Assembly (NCBI GenBank): GCA_900554205.1
Contig: USGM01000010.1
Span: 1 to 50,735, forward strand
DNA length: 50,735 nucleotides
Direction of reading: 5' to 3'
Source of the DNA: an uncultured Lachnospiraceae bacterium
GTDB lineage: Bacteria > Bacillota > Clostridia > Lachnospirales > Lachnospiraceae
The position numbers were made by a program, and so were the translations under genes. Shown piece after piece: positions 26,194-35,640 of this stretch. A model generated the notes under the pieces. That model had not been told where the DNA came from and searched no databases. It saw nothing but the letters and a program-made list of their open reading frames with translations. How positions within the stretch are numbered: the first letter of the stretch is position 1; the number at the start of each line of letters is the position of its first letter.

Positions 26194-27350
26194 CATTGGA
26201 TGAACTGGAAAAGTGGGACGCGGGCAGTTATGTGCTGATTGATATGCGGGATGAGCAGGAGCTTGCCTACGGCAGCATTCCGGGGGCGGTTGCCATACCG
26301 GAGAGGGAGCTGACGAGGGAGGCGCTGGCGGAGCGGCTGCCAGACGGAAGGGAGAAAAAGCTTGTGCTCTGCTGTGCGAGGGGGCGGATCAGTCTGGATA
26401 CTGCGGCGGAGCTGGAACGGACAGGCTACGAGGCGTACAGTCTGCGTGGCGGCTACATGGAGTGGCTGATGCGGGAGATGAAGCGGCAGGAGGCGGACGA
26501 TGTCTGCCATGATGTGGAGCTGAGTCTGCGGAAGAAATTCCGAAAGAGCATCTGGTGCAATTTCACCAAAGCAATCAACCGCTATGAGCTGGTGAAGGAG
26601 GGCGACTGCATCGCGGTCTGCATCTCGGGCGGCAAGGATTCGATGCTCATGTCAAAGCTCTTTCAGGAGCTGAAGCTCCACAATAAGTTCCCGTTTGAGG
26701 TGAAATTTCTTGTCATGGATCCCGGTTACAGTCCCGAGAACAGGCAGGTGATCGAGGAGAACGCCCGGAAGCTGAAGATTCCGATCCATGTGTTTGAATC
26801 CGATATTTTTGAATCCGTGTACGAGATCGAGAAGTCGCCCTGCTATCTGTGTGCGAGAATGCGGCGCGGCTACCTCTACAGCTTTGCGAAGCAGCTGGGC
26901 TGCAACAAGATTGCCCTAGGGCATCACTACGATGATGTCATCGAGACAATCCTGATGGGAATGCTGTACGGGGCGCAGGTACAGACCATGATGCCGAAGC
27001 TGCACAGCACAAACTTCGAGGGGATGGAGCTGATCAGACCGCTCTACCTTGTGCGGGAGGATGATATCAAGGCATGGCGGGATTACAACCATCTGCACTT
27101 TATCCAGTGTGCCTGCAAATTTACAGACACCTGTACCACCTGCAACAACGAGGAGAACCGCTCCAAGCGGGTCGAGATCAAGGAACTGATCCGGGAGATG
27201 AAGAAAAAGAATCCCTTTGTCGAGAGCAATATTTTTAAGAGTGTGGAAAATGTGAATCTGGATACGGTCGTCGCCTATAAGCAAAAGGGTGTGCGGCATC
27301 ATTTTCTGGATGAATATGACATTACAGATGAGCCTTGCAGGTCGGAATGA
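26184..27350 (+). CDS. Rhodanese-TtcA-like PP-loop fusion (tRNA thiolation type)
   Basis: 388 residues. Residues 1-105 form a rhodanese domain with the active-site loop LCCARGRIS, giving a Cys near residue 63-64 in CxxG/R form. Residues 110-388 are a PP-loop ATPase with SGGKDSM (about 148-154), the CxxC of SPCYLCARMRRGYLY (about 220) and a later CTTC, as in TtcA/TtuA enzymes that thiolate tRNA using an Fe-S cluster. Fusion of a sulfur carrier domain to the thiolase, translationally coupled to sufU, suggests direct sulfur hand-over from SufS. The tRNA target (s2C32 or other) is inference. It is last in the suf operon, and the terminator overlaps its stop. Confidence 0.85.
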   Translation: MEVTLDELEKWDAGSYVLIDMRDEQELAYGSIPGAVAIPERELTREALAERLPDGREKKLVLCCARGRISLDTAAELERTGYEAYSLRGGYMEWLMREMKRQEADDVCHDVELSLRKKFRKSIWCNFTKAINRYELVKEGDCIAVCISGGKDSMLMSKLFQELKLHNKFPFEVKFLVMDPGYSPENRQVIEENARKLKIPIHVFESDIFESVYEIEKSPCYLCARMRRGYLYSFAKQLGCNKIALGHHYDDVIETILMGMLYGAQVQTMMPKLHSTNFEGMELIRPLYLVREDDIKAWRDYNHLHFIQCACKFTDTCTTCNNEENRSKRVEIKELIREMKKKNPFVESNIFKSVENVNLDTVVAYKQKGVRHHFLDEYDITDEPCRSE

Positions 27351-27367
27351 CTTGCAGGGCTTTTTTT
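27331..27367 (+). terminator. Intrinsic terminator of the suf operon
   Basis: AGCCTTGCA (27331-27339) pairs with TGCAGGGCT (27353-27361) with one wobble and is followed by seven T's. The stop codon of the fusion gene lies in the loop. Confidence 0.85.
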
Positions 27368-27385
27368 GAAATTGCGCTTGTAGAG

Positions 27386-27424
27386 TTGCTCGAGGGACGA
27401 AATTATGATATACTATTCATAATT
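27386..27424 (+). promoter_or_regulatory. Promoter of the exopolysaccharide operon with flanking dyad
   Basis: TTGCTC (27386-27391), 17 bases, TATACT (27409-27414). The -10 is flanked by AATTATG (27401-27407) and CATAATT (27418-27424), an inverted repeat that could be an operator. It lies about 75 bases before the PqqD-like gene. Confidence 0.55.
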
Positions 27425-27489
27425 ATCTTTAATTATGTGCGTAATACATTTGGCATTGTCGAATAAGCTATGTTAGAGGGAGAAAAAGT

Positions 27490-27756
27490 TTGGATCAGAA
27501 AAGGCAGACAGGTTATCAACTCCGTGAGGCAGCCGGAGATTACTGGCTGATCAACATGGAACAGAAGGGCTTGCCCTTCGAGAAGCCGCTTATGCTGAAT
27601 CAGTGCGGGGCGCTGATCTGGAAGGAGTATTCGGCAGGAAAGGCGATAGGGGAAATTGCCGAGACGCTTCGGCAGTTCTACGGAATTGAACTGGCGGAGG
27701 CTGAGGCGGATGTGAAAGATTTCATCGGTCAATTAAAGGTGCAGGGGATTGTATAA
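27490..27756 (+). CDS. Stand-alone PqqD-like protein heading the polysaccharide operon
   Basis: 88 residues with the PqqD winged-helix pattern: YWLINMEQKG, then PLMLNQCGALIWKEYSAGKA, then a helix and strand ending DFIGQLKVQGIV. Proteins of this kind bind leader peptides of ribosomal peptides. The start is TTG 27490, 7-8 bases after GAGGGAG. It is only 3 bases from pelD, so it is in the same transcript. No radical SAM enzyme is adjacent. The candidate peptide is the 129-residue protein at 47065, where a PqqD-kinase fusion also lies nearby. Recognition of that leader is inference. Confidence 0.78.
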   Translation: MDQKRQTGYQLREAAGDYWLINMEQKGLPFEKPLMLNQCGALIWKEYSAGKAIGEIAETLRQFYGIELAEAEADVKDFIGQLKVQGIV

Positions 27757-27759
27757 CGT

Positions 27760-29934
27760 ATGAATATTTTACTGGTTGGCGGCAGCAGCCGTTTTACGAA
27801 GCTTTTGATCGACAAATTAAAAAAAGAGGGGCACCGCGTGTTCCGGCTGACGGAGGAGCCGAAGACTGCAAAATCTGTGGGGAAGGTATTTGAGACCTAT
27901 CATTTTTCCTACGACGACAGCTGCATCCGCGAGGTGGTTGACAGCATCCAGCCTGACGTGACAGTGTTTCTGGGGGCATTTGACACGAATTACCATTGGG
28001 ACAAGAGGCAGAGCCGTCCGGTCACCTACACGGCAGGTCTGTTCAATCTGCTCACGGCGCACATTGCGCTCGGGAAGGGCAGGTTTATTTATCTTTCCTC
28101 TGAGGAGGTCTATCAGGGGGAATATGCGGAGGAGATTTCCTGCGACACGCCGTGCATGGTACATACCGACAGGGCACAGGCAATCGCTGCCGGTGAGGAC
28201 ATCTGCTGCAGCTACCGGCGCATGGGGAAGGACACGGTCGTACTGCGGCTGGATCATCTCTACGGCACGCCGAAGGAGGCGGGAGAGACGAAGAATGTGT
28301 GTGCCCGCATGATTATCGAGGGGCTGGAGACCGGCGAGATTCAGGTGGATGACGCGCAGCGAATGGCGCTTCTGCATTATAAGGACGCAGTTGAATTTAT
28401 CTATTATGTCATTGCGGCAAAGGAGACGAGACAGGGGCTATACCAGATCTCCCCGGGGGAGACGCTTCCGCAGAGGACGATCGCGGAGTATATCGCCGGA
28501 GCGCTCAAGGATGTGAAGCTGGTCGATGCACCGCAGCGGCAGCGGCTTGAGCCGGTGCTGTCAAATACCTTGTATGAGGAGGAATTCGGCATCCGCATCT
28601 ACCAGAAGCCCGAGGTGGGCATCGGTGAGGCGGCGGCTTACATCAGCAGGCATGCCTCGGATTTTGTGCGCACGGATGCAAGGAAGAAGAGCTTCTTAAG
28701 ATTGCTCGGAACACGGACGAAGGACATGGTGTCTGCACTCTTGCCCTTTGCCGAAAACCTGATTTGCTTTATCCCCTTTTTCATGCTGAACAACCGCGCG
28801 GTCGGCAGGGAATATTTTCAGAATATCGATTTCTATCTATTATATGTGCTTCTGTTTGCTATTATCTATGGGCAGCAGCAGGCGACCTTTTCCTGTCTGC
28901 TCGCTGTTGCGGGCTATTGCTTCCGCCAGATGTACCACCGGAGCGGCTTTGAGGTCATACTGGACTTTAACACCTACATATGGATTGCCCAGCTGCTGAT
29001 CCTCGGGCTGGTGGTCGGCTATCTGCGCGACCGGCTGAAGGTCGTCGAGGAGGAGAAAAAGAACGAGGCAAGCTATCTCTCAAAGCAGATCGAGGATATT
29101 TCAGATATCAATACCAGCAACGTCAAGGTAAAAGAGATCCTTTCCAGCCAGATCCTCAACCAGAATGACAGCTTCGGAAGACTCTATGAGATCACCACGA
29201 GCCTTGACAAGTATGAAGCCAGCGAGGTGCTGTTCTACGCGGCGGAGGTGCTTGCGAAGCTGATGGGCAGCAAGGACGTTGCGATCTATACGGTGGCGAA
29301 CCGCTCCTACGCAAGACTGTTTTCCGCGACCTCCGGCAAAGCGAGAGAGCTCGGCAATTCCATCAATTACCGGGAGATGAAGGAGCTCTACGAACCGCTT
29401 TCGGAGCATAAGGTCTACATAAATAAGAGCATGGATGAACGCTACCCGCTCATGGCGGATGCCATCTATTCTGAGGATGAGATGCAGCTGATCCTGATGG
29501 TATGGGGCATTCCGTGGGAGCGCATGACCCTCGGGCAGGCAAATATGCTGTCCGTCATCGGAAACCTGATCCAGAACGCCGTGCTGCGCGCAAACCGCTA
29601 TATGTCGGCGCTGCAATACCAGAGATATATTCCGGGCACAAATATTCTGGAGAAGGAGGCGTTCCGCTCCCTTGTCACGGCATATCTGAATGCCAGCGAA
29701 AAGCAGCTGACCGAGTGTACCCTGATCGAGGTCGAGCTGGGAGAGGTAAGTCTGGAGGAGGCGGGAAAACGTCTCGGGGCGCAGATGCGTCAGAGCGATT
29801 TCCTCGGAGAACTGCAGGACGGAAGGGTCTATGCCCTGCTTGCAAACACCCGCCCGAAGGATGCGGCTGTTGTGTTGCAGCGTTTCCGTGACAGCGGCTT
29901 CAACTGCCGGATCACGGAGGAGGTCAGCCTATGA
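27760..29934 (+). CDS. pelD: PelD with N-terminal SDR/epimerase-like domain
   Basis: 724 residues. Residues 1-300 form an NAD-dependent epimerase-like domain opening MNILLVGGSSRFTKLL; its catalytic region lacks a clear YxxxK, so activity is doubtful. Four or so TM helices follow (about 330-430), a short coiled coil, a GAF domain (about 470-610) and a degenerate GGDEF domain (about 620-724). The latter has an RxxD motif, R677-Q-S-D680, the c-di-GMP binding I-site of PelD, and no catalytic GGDEF. This is the PelD form described from Gram-positive pel operons. It should activate polysaccharide synthesis by PelF when c-di-GMP is bound. It overlaps the next gene by 4 bases. Confidence 0.88.
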   Translation: MNILLVGGSSRFTKLLIDKLKKEGHRVFRLTEEPKTAKSVGKVFETYHFSYDDSCIREVVDSIQPDVTVFLGAFDTNYHWDKRQSRPVTYTAGLFNLLTAHIALGKGRFIYLSSEEVYQGEYAEEISCDTPCMVHTDRAQAIAAGEDICCSYRRMGKDTVVLRLDHLYGTPKEAGETKNVCARMIIEGLETGEIQVDDAQRMALLHYKDAVEFIYYVIAAKETRQGLYQISPGETLPQRTIAEYIAGALKDVKLVDAPQRQRLEPVLSNTLYEEEFGIRIYQKPEVGIGEAAAYISRHASDFVRTDARKKSFLRLLGTRTKDMVSALLPFAENLICFIPFFMLNNRAVGREYFQNIDFYLLYVLLFAIIYGQQQATFSCLLAVAGYCFRQMYHRSGFEVILDFNTYIWIAQLLILGLVVGYLRDRLKVVEEEKKNEASYLSKQIEDISDINTSNVKVKEILSSQILNQNDSFGRLYEITTSLDKYEASEVLFYAAEVLAKLMGSKDVAIYTVANRSYARLFSATSGKARELGNSINYREMKELYEPLSEHKVYINKSMDERYPLMADAIYSEDEMQLILMVWGIPWERMTLGQANMLSVIGNLIQNAVLRANRYMSALQYQRYIPGTNILEKEAFRSLVTAYLNASEKQLTECTLIEVELGEVSLEEAGKRLGAQMRQSDFLGELQDGRVYALLANTRPKDAAVVLQRFRDSGFNCRITEEVSL

Positions 29935-30848
29935 GCGCACTGGAATGGAGCTTTGTGGTAATCCTCGTCCTGAATACCCTGTTTGTGATCGGTTACGAGG
30001 TCAGGAATGAAACGCAGGTGAAGGAGCGGGAAGGCCAGAAGGTCAAGGGCAGAATCTGGTCTGCCATCATGCTGCTCACACCGGTTGTAGGGCCGATGTT
30101 CCTGCTCATGAGCGAGGGTGTATATCATCTGTTGTTCCGCACGTCAGTTGATCTGGATGACGTCATTTTCAGCAAGGAGCGTGTCCGCACGAACCGGCGC
30201 GGCGATACGGAGAACGAGGGAAATGTCGTGCCGATCGAGGAGGCGCTTGCCGTCTCCGACAAGGACAGTCTGCGGACCCTGATTATGAATGTCGTGAGAG
30301 GGGATGTACAGGATTCCCTTGCGTCGATTGCACTTGCGTTGAACAGTGAGGATTCCGAGACTGCGCACTATGCGGCGACAGTGCTGAGAGATGCGCTGAA
30401 CGATTTCCGGGAGCATTCCCAGAAGCTGTATAACCGGATGCTGGAGGATGCGGTAAATGCCGTTCCGGCGGCGGTGGAGCTGATTAATTATATGCATGGC
30501 ATTCTGGCGCAGAAGGTCTTCCACAGAGCGGAGCAGAAAAACTTTGTCGATATGTTTGAGGATGCCTGCGAACTGCTCTGCGACAGGAATGCCGAGGAGC
30601 TGACACCGCAGTATATCGAGTGGCTCTGCGGACTGCTGCTGGATCTTAAGGATTACACGAGGATGAAGCGCTGGTGCGATGAGAGCAGAGAGCTTTACCC
30701 GAGGGAGCTGTCAACCTACACCTGCTATCTGAAGCTGTATTTTACACAGGGCAAAAAGGAAGAGTTCTTTGCGAAGCTAGGGGAATTAAAGAGTTCGGAT
30801 ATTGTGATCGACAGAGAGACACTGGAGCTGATCCGTACCTTCCAGTAA
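29931..30848 (+). CDS. pelE: PelE-like membrane TPR protein
   Basis: 305 residues. Two N-terminal TM helices (WSFVVILVLNTLFVIGY and SAIMLLTPVVGPMFLLM) are followed by an alpha-helical, TPR-like cytosolic region. The ATGA overlap with pelD and position before the pelA-like gene match pelE of Gram-positive pel operons. PelE bridges PelD and the other inner-membrane components. Sequence similarity in this family is low, so the assignment rests on position and topology. Confidence 0.78.
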   Translation: MSALEWSFVVILVLNTLFVIGYEVRNETQVKEREGQKVKGRIWSAIMLLTPVVGPMFLLMSEGVYHLLFRTSVDLDDVIFSKERVRTNRRGDTENEGNVVPIEEALAVSDKDSLRTLIMNVVRGDVQDSLASIALALNSEDSETAHYAATVLRDALNDFREHSQKLYNRMLEDAVNAVPAAVELINYMHGILAQKVFHRAEQKNFVDMFEDACELLCDRNAEELTPQYIEWLCGLLLDLKDYTRMKRWCDESRELYPRELSTYTCYLKLYFTQGKKEEFFAKLGELKSSDIVIDRETLELIRTFQ

Positions 30849-30872
30849 CCGGCGGTGACAGAAAGGAAGCTT

Positions 30873-32717
30873 ATGGTATCCCGCAGAAATTATATAGCGA
30901 TAACAATGATGTTCCTGATCCTGTTCTTTATGTTCCAGTTTTCAGGCATCATGAAGGAGCAGTTAAATGAATATGAGAGCAATGCGTATGCCAAAACCAC
31001 AGGCACGGCGCTGACATCTGCGAACTGTTTTGTGCCGCAGGAGGACGGGGCGGAGCTGTTCTGTGTCGGTGGCGACGCGCGTGTGACCGAAGTGGTGGAA
31101 GCCTTCTGCACCTACAGCAAGAGGAACCTGCACTGTGTGGCAGGAGTCGGGGAGCTGGATGGATTGCCGGTGCAGGGGAAAACCGTGGTGATTGACGGTA
31201 GCTGTGTGACGGAGGAGAGCGAGGTCGAGATGCTGCGGACGCTTGCAGAGGAGGGGACAAACCTGATTTTCGCCCATCTTCCTGCCTATGACTTCATCGC
31301 GGACAGCACTGGTTTACGGGAGCTGCTGGGCATCTATCAGGCGTACCGGCCGGAGGTCGTCCTGTCGGGAATGCATCTGTTCCCGGGCTTCCTGCTGGGC
31401 GGAGAGGCACTCTATGAGGTGCAGGCGGAGGGAGATTCGGAGCGGCAGGACATGGCGATCGGACTTCCATGGTATGTGACGGGAAAGGGAACGAAGACCT
31501 ATATGGTCGGTACACTGACGGACGAGGCTTATCAGGAGGCGGTCGATGACGGCATCGCCCAGAAATTCTTCTTAGTCGGAACGGATGAGGAGTCGACAAA
31601 GAACAGTGTGCTCCCGGCTGTTCTCTGGCGGAAGAGCTTTTCGGAGTCAAGAGTGTTCTGCGTCAACGGTGATTTCCTGACCGAACAGGCGGGAATCGGT
31701 ATTCTGTCGGCGTTTCTGGCGGAATGTTCGGCGTATGAGCTGTACCCGGTTGTCAATGCGCAGAATCTGGTGATTGCAGGCTATCCGGTCTTCTCGGAGG
31801 AGAACAGCGAGGAGATGGGCCGGTACTACAGCCAGTCGCCCTCGGCAGTCTATCAGGACATCGTGTGGCCGTCCCTCATCTCAACGGCGAACCGCACAAG
31901 GTCGAAGATGACCTGCATGATGACACCGAGATTCCGGTATGAGGAAGAGGAGGAGCTTTCCGGAGAACAGGTCTCCTTTTATTTAAAGCTGTTTCACGAG
32001 GAGGACATCGAGGCAGGTCTCTCGGCAGCGTCCGGTACAGCTTTGTCCATCGCCGATAAGCTGCGGGAGGATGCCGGCTTCTGGGAGGAGTATGCGCCGG
32101 ACTACACCTTTCTCTCGATGGTTCTGGAAAATAACAGTCAGCTGACGGAGGAGGATGCAGCTGCACTGCCGGATTCCATCCGGACGACGGCAGTTCAGGA
32201 TCAGAGCGGGGAATACCCGGTCGTGGGCTACATCGGGGAGAATCTGACCGTGCAGTATGCCACGGGGAACGGCGTGACGCATACCTTTATGGATGATTTC
32301 AGACTCAGATGTATCGAGACGGCGCTGGGCTATTCCACGATTGTGCTGGATCTGGAGCGCGTGACCTACCCGGAGAGCGAGGAGGATTCGTGGCACACGC
32401 TGTCTAAGAGGATTGCAGCGAACCTTGTGACCTACTGGAAGCCTTACGATGCATTCGAGGAGACGACACTTGCACAGAGCGACGACAGGATCAGGCGTTT
32501 TCTGACATTGGATTATACTTCGGAGAGAAACGGTGATACGATTCAGCTGACGATAGAACATTTTGACGGTAAAGCCTATTTCCTGCTGCGGCTGGGCGGC
32601 GAAAAGGTGAAGCACATAGAGGGTGGCAGCGTGACCGGAGTGGAAACGGATGTCTATCTGATCCGCGCCGCAGAGCCGGAAATATCCATTCAGGTAGAAA
32701 AAGAAGAAAAGTGGTGA
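30873..32717 (+). CDS. PelA-like/DUF2194 membrane-anchored extracellular protein
   Basis: About 614 residues with one N-terminal TM anchor (NYIAITMMFLILFFMFQF) and a large extracellular part. It occupies the place of the PelA deacetylase in Gram-positive pel operons. I see an Asp in FCVNGDFL but no following HxxxH zinc pair, so a working deacetylase is not supported by what is visible. The start is ATG 30873 behind GAAAGGAAG; a GTG at 30855 is less likely. It could modify or guide the polymer outside the membrane, or have become a structural subunit. Confidence 0.65.
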   Translation: MVSRRNYIAITMMFLILFFMFQFSGIMKEQLNEYESNAYAKTTGTALTSANCFVPQEDGAELFCVGGDARVTEVVEAFCTYSKRNLHCVAGVGELDGLPVQGKTVVIDGSCVTEESEVEMLRTLAEEGTNLIFAHLPAYDFIADSTGLRELLGIYQAYRPEVVLSGMHLFPGFLLGGEALYEVQAEGDSERQDMAIGLPWYVTGKGTKTYMVGTLTDEAYQEAVDDGIAQKFFLVGTDEESTKNSVLPAVLWRKSFSESRVFCVNGDFLTEQAGIGILSAFLAECSAYELYPVVNAQNLVIAGYPVFSEENSEEMGRYYSQSPSAVYQDIVWPSLISTANRTRSKMTCMMTPRFRYEEEEELSGEQVSFYLKLFHEEDIEAGLSAASGTALSIADKLREDAGFWEEYAPDYTFLSMVLENNSQLTEEDAAALPDSIRTTAVQDQSGEYPVVGYIGENLTVQYATGNGVTHTFMDDFRLRCIETALGYSTIVLDLERVTYPESEEDSWHTLSKRIAANLVTYWKPYDAFEETTLAQSDDRIRRFLTLDYTSERNGDTIQLTIEHFDGKAYFLLRLGGEKVKHIEGGSVTGVETDVYLIRAAEPEISIQVEKEEKW

Positions 32718-32723
32718 TGAGGC

Positions 32724-34148
32724 ATGAAGATCTGTATTGTGGCAGAGGGCTGCTATCCGTATGTTGTCGGAGGGGTATCGAGCTGGATACACAGCATGAT
32801 AAAGACCTTTCCGGATTATCAGTTTATCGTTCTGGCGATCGTCGCCAACCGCTCCATGCGCGGAAAATTCGTCTACGAGCTGCCGGAGAATGTTGTCGAG
32901 GTGCGGGAGCTTTATCTGCAGGACTATGACTGGAAGGGCAGGCGGTCACAGCGGAGAAAACGCTTAAGGCTTAGCCGGACGGAATACGATGCGCTGAGAA
33001 GCCTTCTGGTAAACCAGCAGGTTGACTGGGACACTCTCTTTTCCATGTTTGCAGAGAAGGAGTTCCTGCTGAATGATCTGCTGATGGGTGTGGACTTTCT
33101 GCATGCGGTGCAGGAATGCTACCGGCTGCATTACTCGGAAATCGTGTTCTCCGACTTCCTGTGGACGATGCGCTCCATGTATCTGCCGCTGTTTCTGACG
33201 CTGCGTACAAAGCTGCCCGAGGCGGATGTCTATCACTGTGTGGCAACGGGATATGCGGGCATTCTGGGCTGTATGGCGAAGCGGCGGTTCGGGTGTGATC
33301 TGCTGATCTCCGAGCACGGTATCTACACCAGAGAGCGCGAGGAGGAGCTGATCCGCGCTTCATGGGTGGAAGGCATTTATAAAAATATCTGGATTGACCA
33401 GTTCCGCAAGATGTCCCAGCTGGCGTATAATGAGGCTGACATCGTGACAAGCCTTTATGCGCATGCAAGGGAATTGCAGATAGAGCTGGGCTGCCCGGAG
33501 GAGAAGCTGCGGATTACGCCAAACGGGGTGAACACGGGAAGGTTTCAGGGGCTTTCCCGACCGGAAAATATGCCGTCCGATATGATTCATGTGGGTGCGG
33601 TTGCGCGTGTCACGCCCATCAAGGACATCAAGACGCTGATCCGTGCGTTTGACTACGCGAAGCGGCAGGTGCCGAACCTCAAACTCTGGATCATGGGGCC
33701 TACGGATGAGGACGAGGAGTACGCGCGGGAGTGCTTTGAGATGGTCGAGCTGATGCATCTGACGGACATTGAGTTTACGGGGCGTATCAATGTGACGGAC
33801 TATCTCGGCGGAATCGACATGACAATACTGACCAGCATCAGTGAGGGGCAGCCGCTGACGATCCTTGAGGGATATGCGGCTCACATTCCGGCGATTGCGA
33901 CAGATGTGGGAAACTGCCGCGGACTGATCTACGGCGAGTCGGATGATTTCGGAGAGGCAGGTATTCTGACGCACATCATGAATGTGGAGGAGATTGCGGA
34001 CGCGATGGTGAATCTCGCAAAGCATCCCATGAGACGCGAGCAGATGGGTGAGGCGGGCTACCGCCGCGTCATGGCAAAGTATAAGATTGAAGATATGGAA
34101 CAGACCTACCGGGACATATACTGGCAGTTCGAGGATATTGACTGGTAA
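32724..34148 (+). CDS. pelF: Pel polysaccharide glycosyltransferase PelF
   Basis: 474 residues, GT4 fold. It begins MKICIVAEGCYPYVVGGVSSW, the characteristic PelF opening, and carries the family's LISEHGIYTREREEEL, PNGVNTGRF, VARVTPIKDIKTLIRAF and the nucleotide-sugar motif SISEGQPLTILEGYA. It is a cytosolic polymerase-type transferase that uses UDP-sugars, expected to work with PelD, PelE and PelG at the membrane. The start is ATG 32724, 6 bases after the pelA-like stop. Confidence 0.93.
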   Translation: MKICIVAEGCYPYVVGGVSSWIHSMIKTFPDYQFIVLAIVANRSMRGKFVYELPENVVEVRELYLQDYDWKGRRSQRRKRLRLSRTEYDALRSLLVNQQVDWDTLFSMFAEKEFLLNDLLMGVDFLHAVQECYRLHYSEIVFSDFLWTMRSMYLPLFLTLRTKLPEADVYHCVATGYAGILGCMAKRRFGCDLLISEHGIYTREREEELIRASWVEGIYKNIWIDQFRKMSQLAYNEADIVTSLYAHARELQIELGCPEEKLRITPNGVNTGRFQGLSRPENMPSDMIHVGAVARVTPIKDIKTLIRAFDYAKRQVPNLKLWIMGPTDEDEEYARECFEMVELMHLTDIEFTGRINVTDYLGGIDMTILTSISEGQPLTILEGYAAHIPAIATDVGNCRGLIYGESDDFGEAGILTHIMNVEEIADAMVNLAKHPMRREQMGEAGYRRVMAKYKIEDMEQTYRDIYWQFEDIDW

Positions 34149-34177
34149 AAGCTATTTATGGTATTTGGAGAGGATTT

Positions 34178-35626
34178 ATGGCAGGAATAGGCATCAAGCT
34201 ACAGAGAATATATGGAAGACGGACGATCCTGTCGCATCTTGCGGGATTTGTGTACAGTACGGTCGTCACAATCGCGCCCATGTTCTTAGTAATCGGGACG
34301 GTCATGCTGATGGGCATTGTCCTCGGCTATGACAGCGTCGGCTACGCCAGAAGGGGCTTGTTTTCGGGGACTCTGCTGTACATATTCATCTTTTCGCTGC
34401 TCACTGCGGCGCCCTTTAACGCGGTGCTCTCGCGGTACATGTCGGACGTCATCTATGAGGAGCGCTACGAGGACATTATGCCGTGCTTTGACATCGGGCT
34501 GCTCCTGAATATTCTGCTGAGCTGTCTTCTGGGCATTCCCTTCTGCGTCTGGGAGCATGTGGTGGGGAAGGTGAACCTGATTTTCGTGTTCACCGGCTTC
34601 TGCGGCTACATCTCGCTGGTGTTCGTGTTTTACTCCATGCTGTATCTGTCGATCTGTAAGGACTACCAGAAGATTTCGGTCTACTTTCTGGCGGGCATGG
34701 CATCGGCATTCGGAATCTCCCTGCTTCTGGTCAAGGTTTTCCACAGGGAGATCGTCTACAGCATGCTTCTCGCACTGACCTGCGGCTTCTTTATCACGGC
34801 GGTTCTGGAGCTGGCGACGGTGAAGCGGTATTTCCGGAGGAACAGCAACCGCTACCGCATGGTGCTCCTGTATTTTAAAAAGTACTGGAAGCTGGTGGCA
34901 ATCAATTTCCTTTATTCGCTCGGGCTGTATATCCATAACTTTGTGTTCTGGAACACAGACCTGAGAATGGTCGTCGTGGATTCCTTCGTGTTTGCACCGA
35001 CCTATGACCTTGCGACCTGTCTTGCCATGTTTACGAACGTCTCTGCGACCATCATCTTTATCTCCCGCGTGGAGATGTACTTCCACGAGTGCTACCGGGC
35101 GTATTCCGAGGCGGTCATCGGCGGGAGATGGGAGGACATCCAGAATACAAAGCGGAGAATGTTCCGGCAGCTGTCCGGCGAGCTGATGAATCTGGTGCGC
35201 ATCCAGTTCATTATTTCGGTTATCATCTATCTGCTGTGCGTGATGTTCCTTCCGGCGATTGGCTATTCCGGGCGTGTGTTACAGATTTATCCCTGTCTGG
35301 CGGTCGGCTACTTTATTTTGTTCCTTTTTTATTCGGAAATTATTTTTCTGTACTACTTCAACGATCTGAACGGAGCGCTGCTGGCGACGGCAAGCTTCTG
35401 CGCCGTCACGGGAGTGGTGAGTTATTTTGCCACCGCGTGGGATTATAAATGGTTTGGAATGGGACTGGTGATCGGGAGCTTTCTCGGTTTTACACTCGCT
35501 TATTTCAGACTGCGATGGGTGGAACGGAACATGGATATTCACACCTTCTGCAATGGGGAGCTCTTCCCGGGCAGAAAGGGTATCATGCCTGACAGTGTGG
35601 TGTACCGCAGAGAAAACAAGAGATAA
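34178..35626 (+). CDS. pelG: Pel polysaccharide membrane transporter PelG
   Basis: 482 residues with about 12 hydrophobic helices, MOP/flippase type. It opens MAGIGIKLQRIYGRRTILSH followed by FVYSTVVTIAPMFLVIG, and AAPFNAVLSRYMSDVIYEERYE is typical of PelG. It moves the growing polymer across the cytoplasmic membrane. The outer-membrane parts PelB and PelC of Gram-negatives are absent, as expected. It is 29 bases after pelF. Confidence 0.93.
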   Translation: MAGIGIKLQRIYGRRTILSHLAGFVYSTVVTIAPMFLVIGTVMLMGIVLGYDSVGYARRGLFSGTLLYIFIFSLLTAAPFNAVLSRYMSDVIYEERYEDIMPCFDIGLLLNILLSCLLGIPFCVWEHVVGKVNLIFVFTGFCGYISLVFVFYSMLYLSICKDYQKISVYFLAGMASAFGISLLLVKVFHREIVYSMLLALTCGFFITAVLELATVKRYFRRNSNRYRMVLLYFKKYWKLVAINFLYSLGLYIHNFVFWNTDLRMVVVDSFVFAPTYDLATCLAMFTNVSATIIFISRVEMYFHECYRAYSEAVIGGRWEDIQNTKRRMFRQLSGELMNLVRIQFIISVIIYLLCVMFLPAIGYSGRVLQIYPCLAVGYFILFLFYSEIIFLYYFNDLNGALLATASFCAVTGVVSYFATAWDYKWFGMGLVIGSFLGFTLAYFRLRWVERNMDIHTFCNGELFPGRKGIMPDSVVYRRENKR

Positions 35627-35640
35627 AGGAGAGAGGGAAG

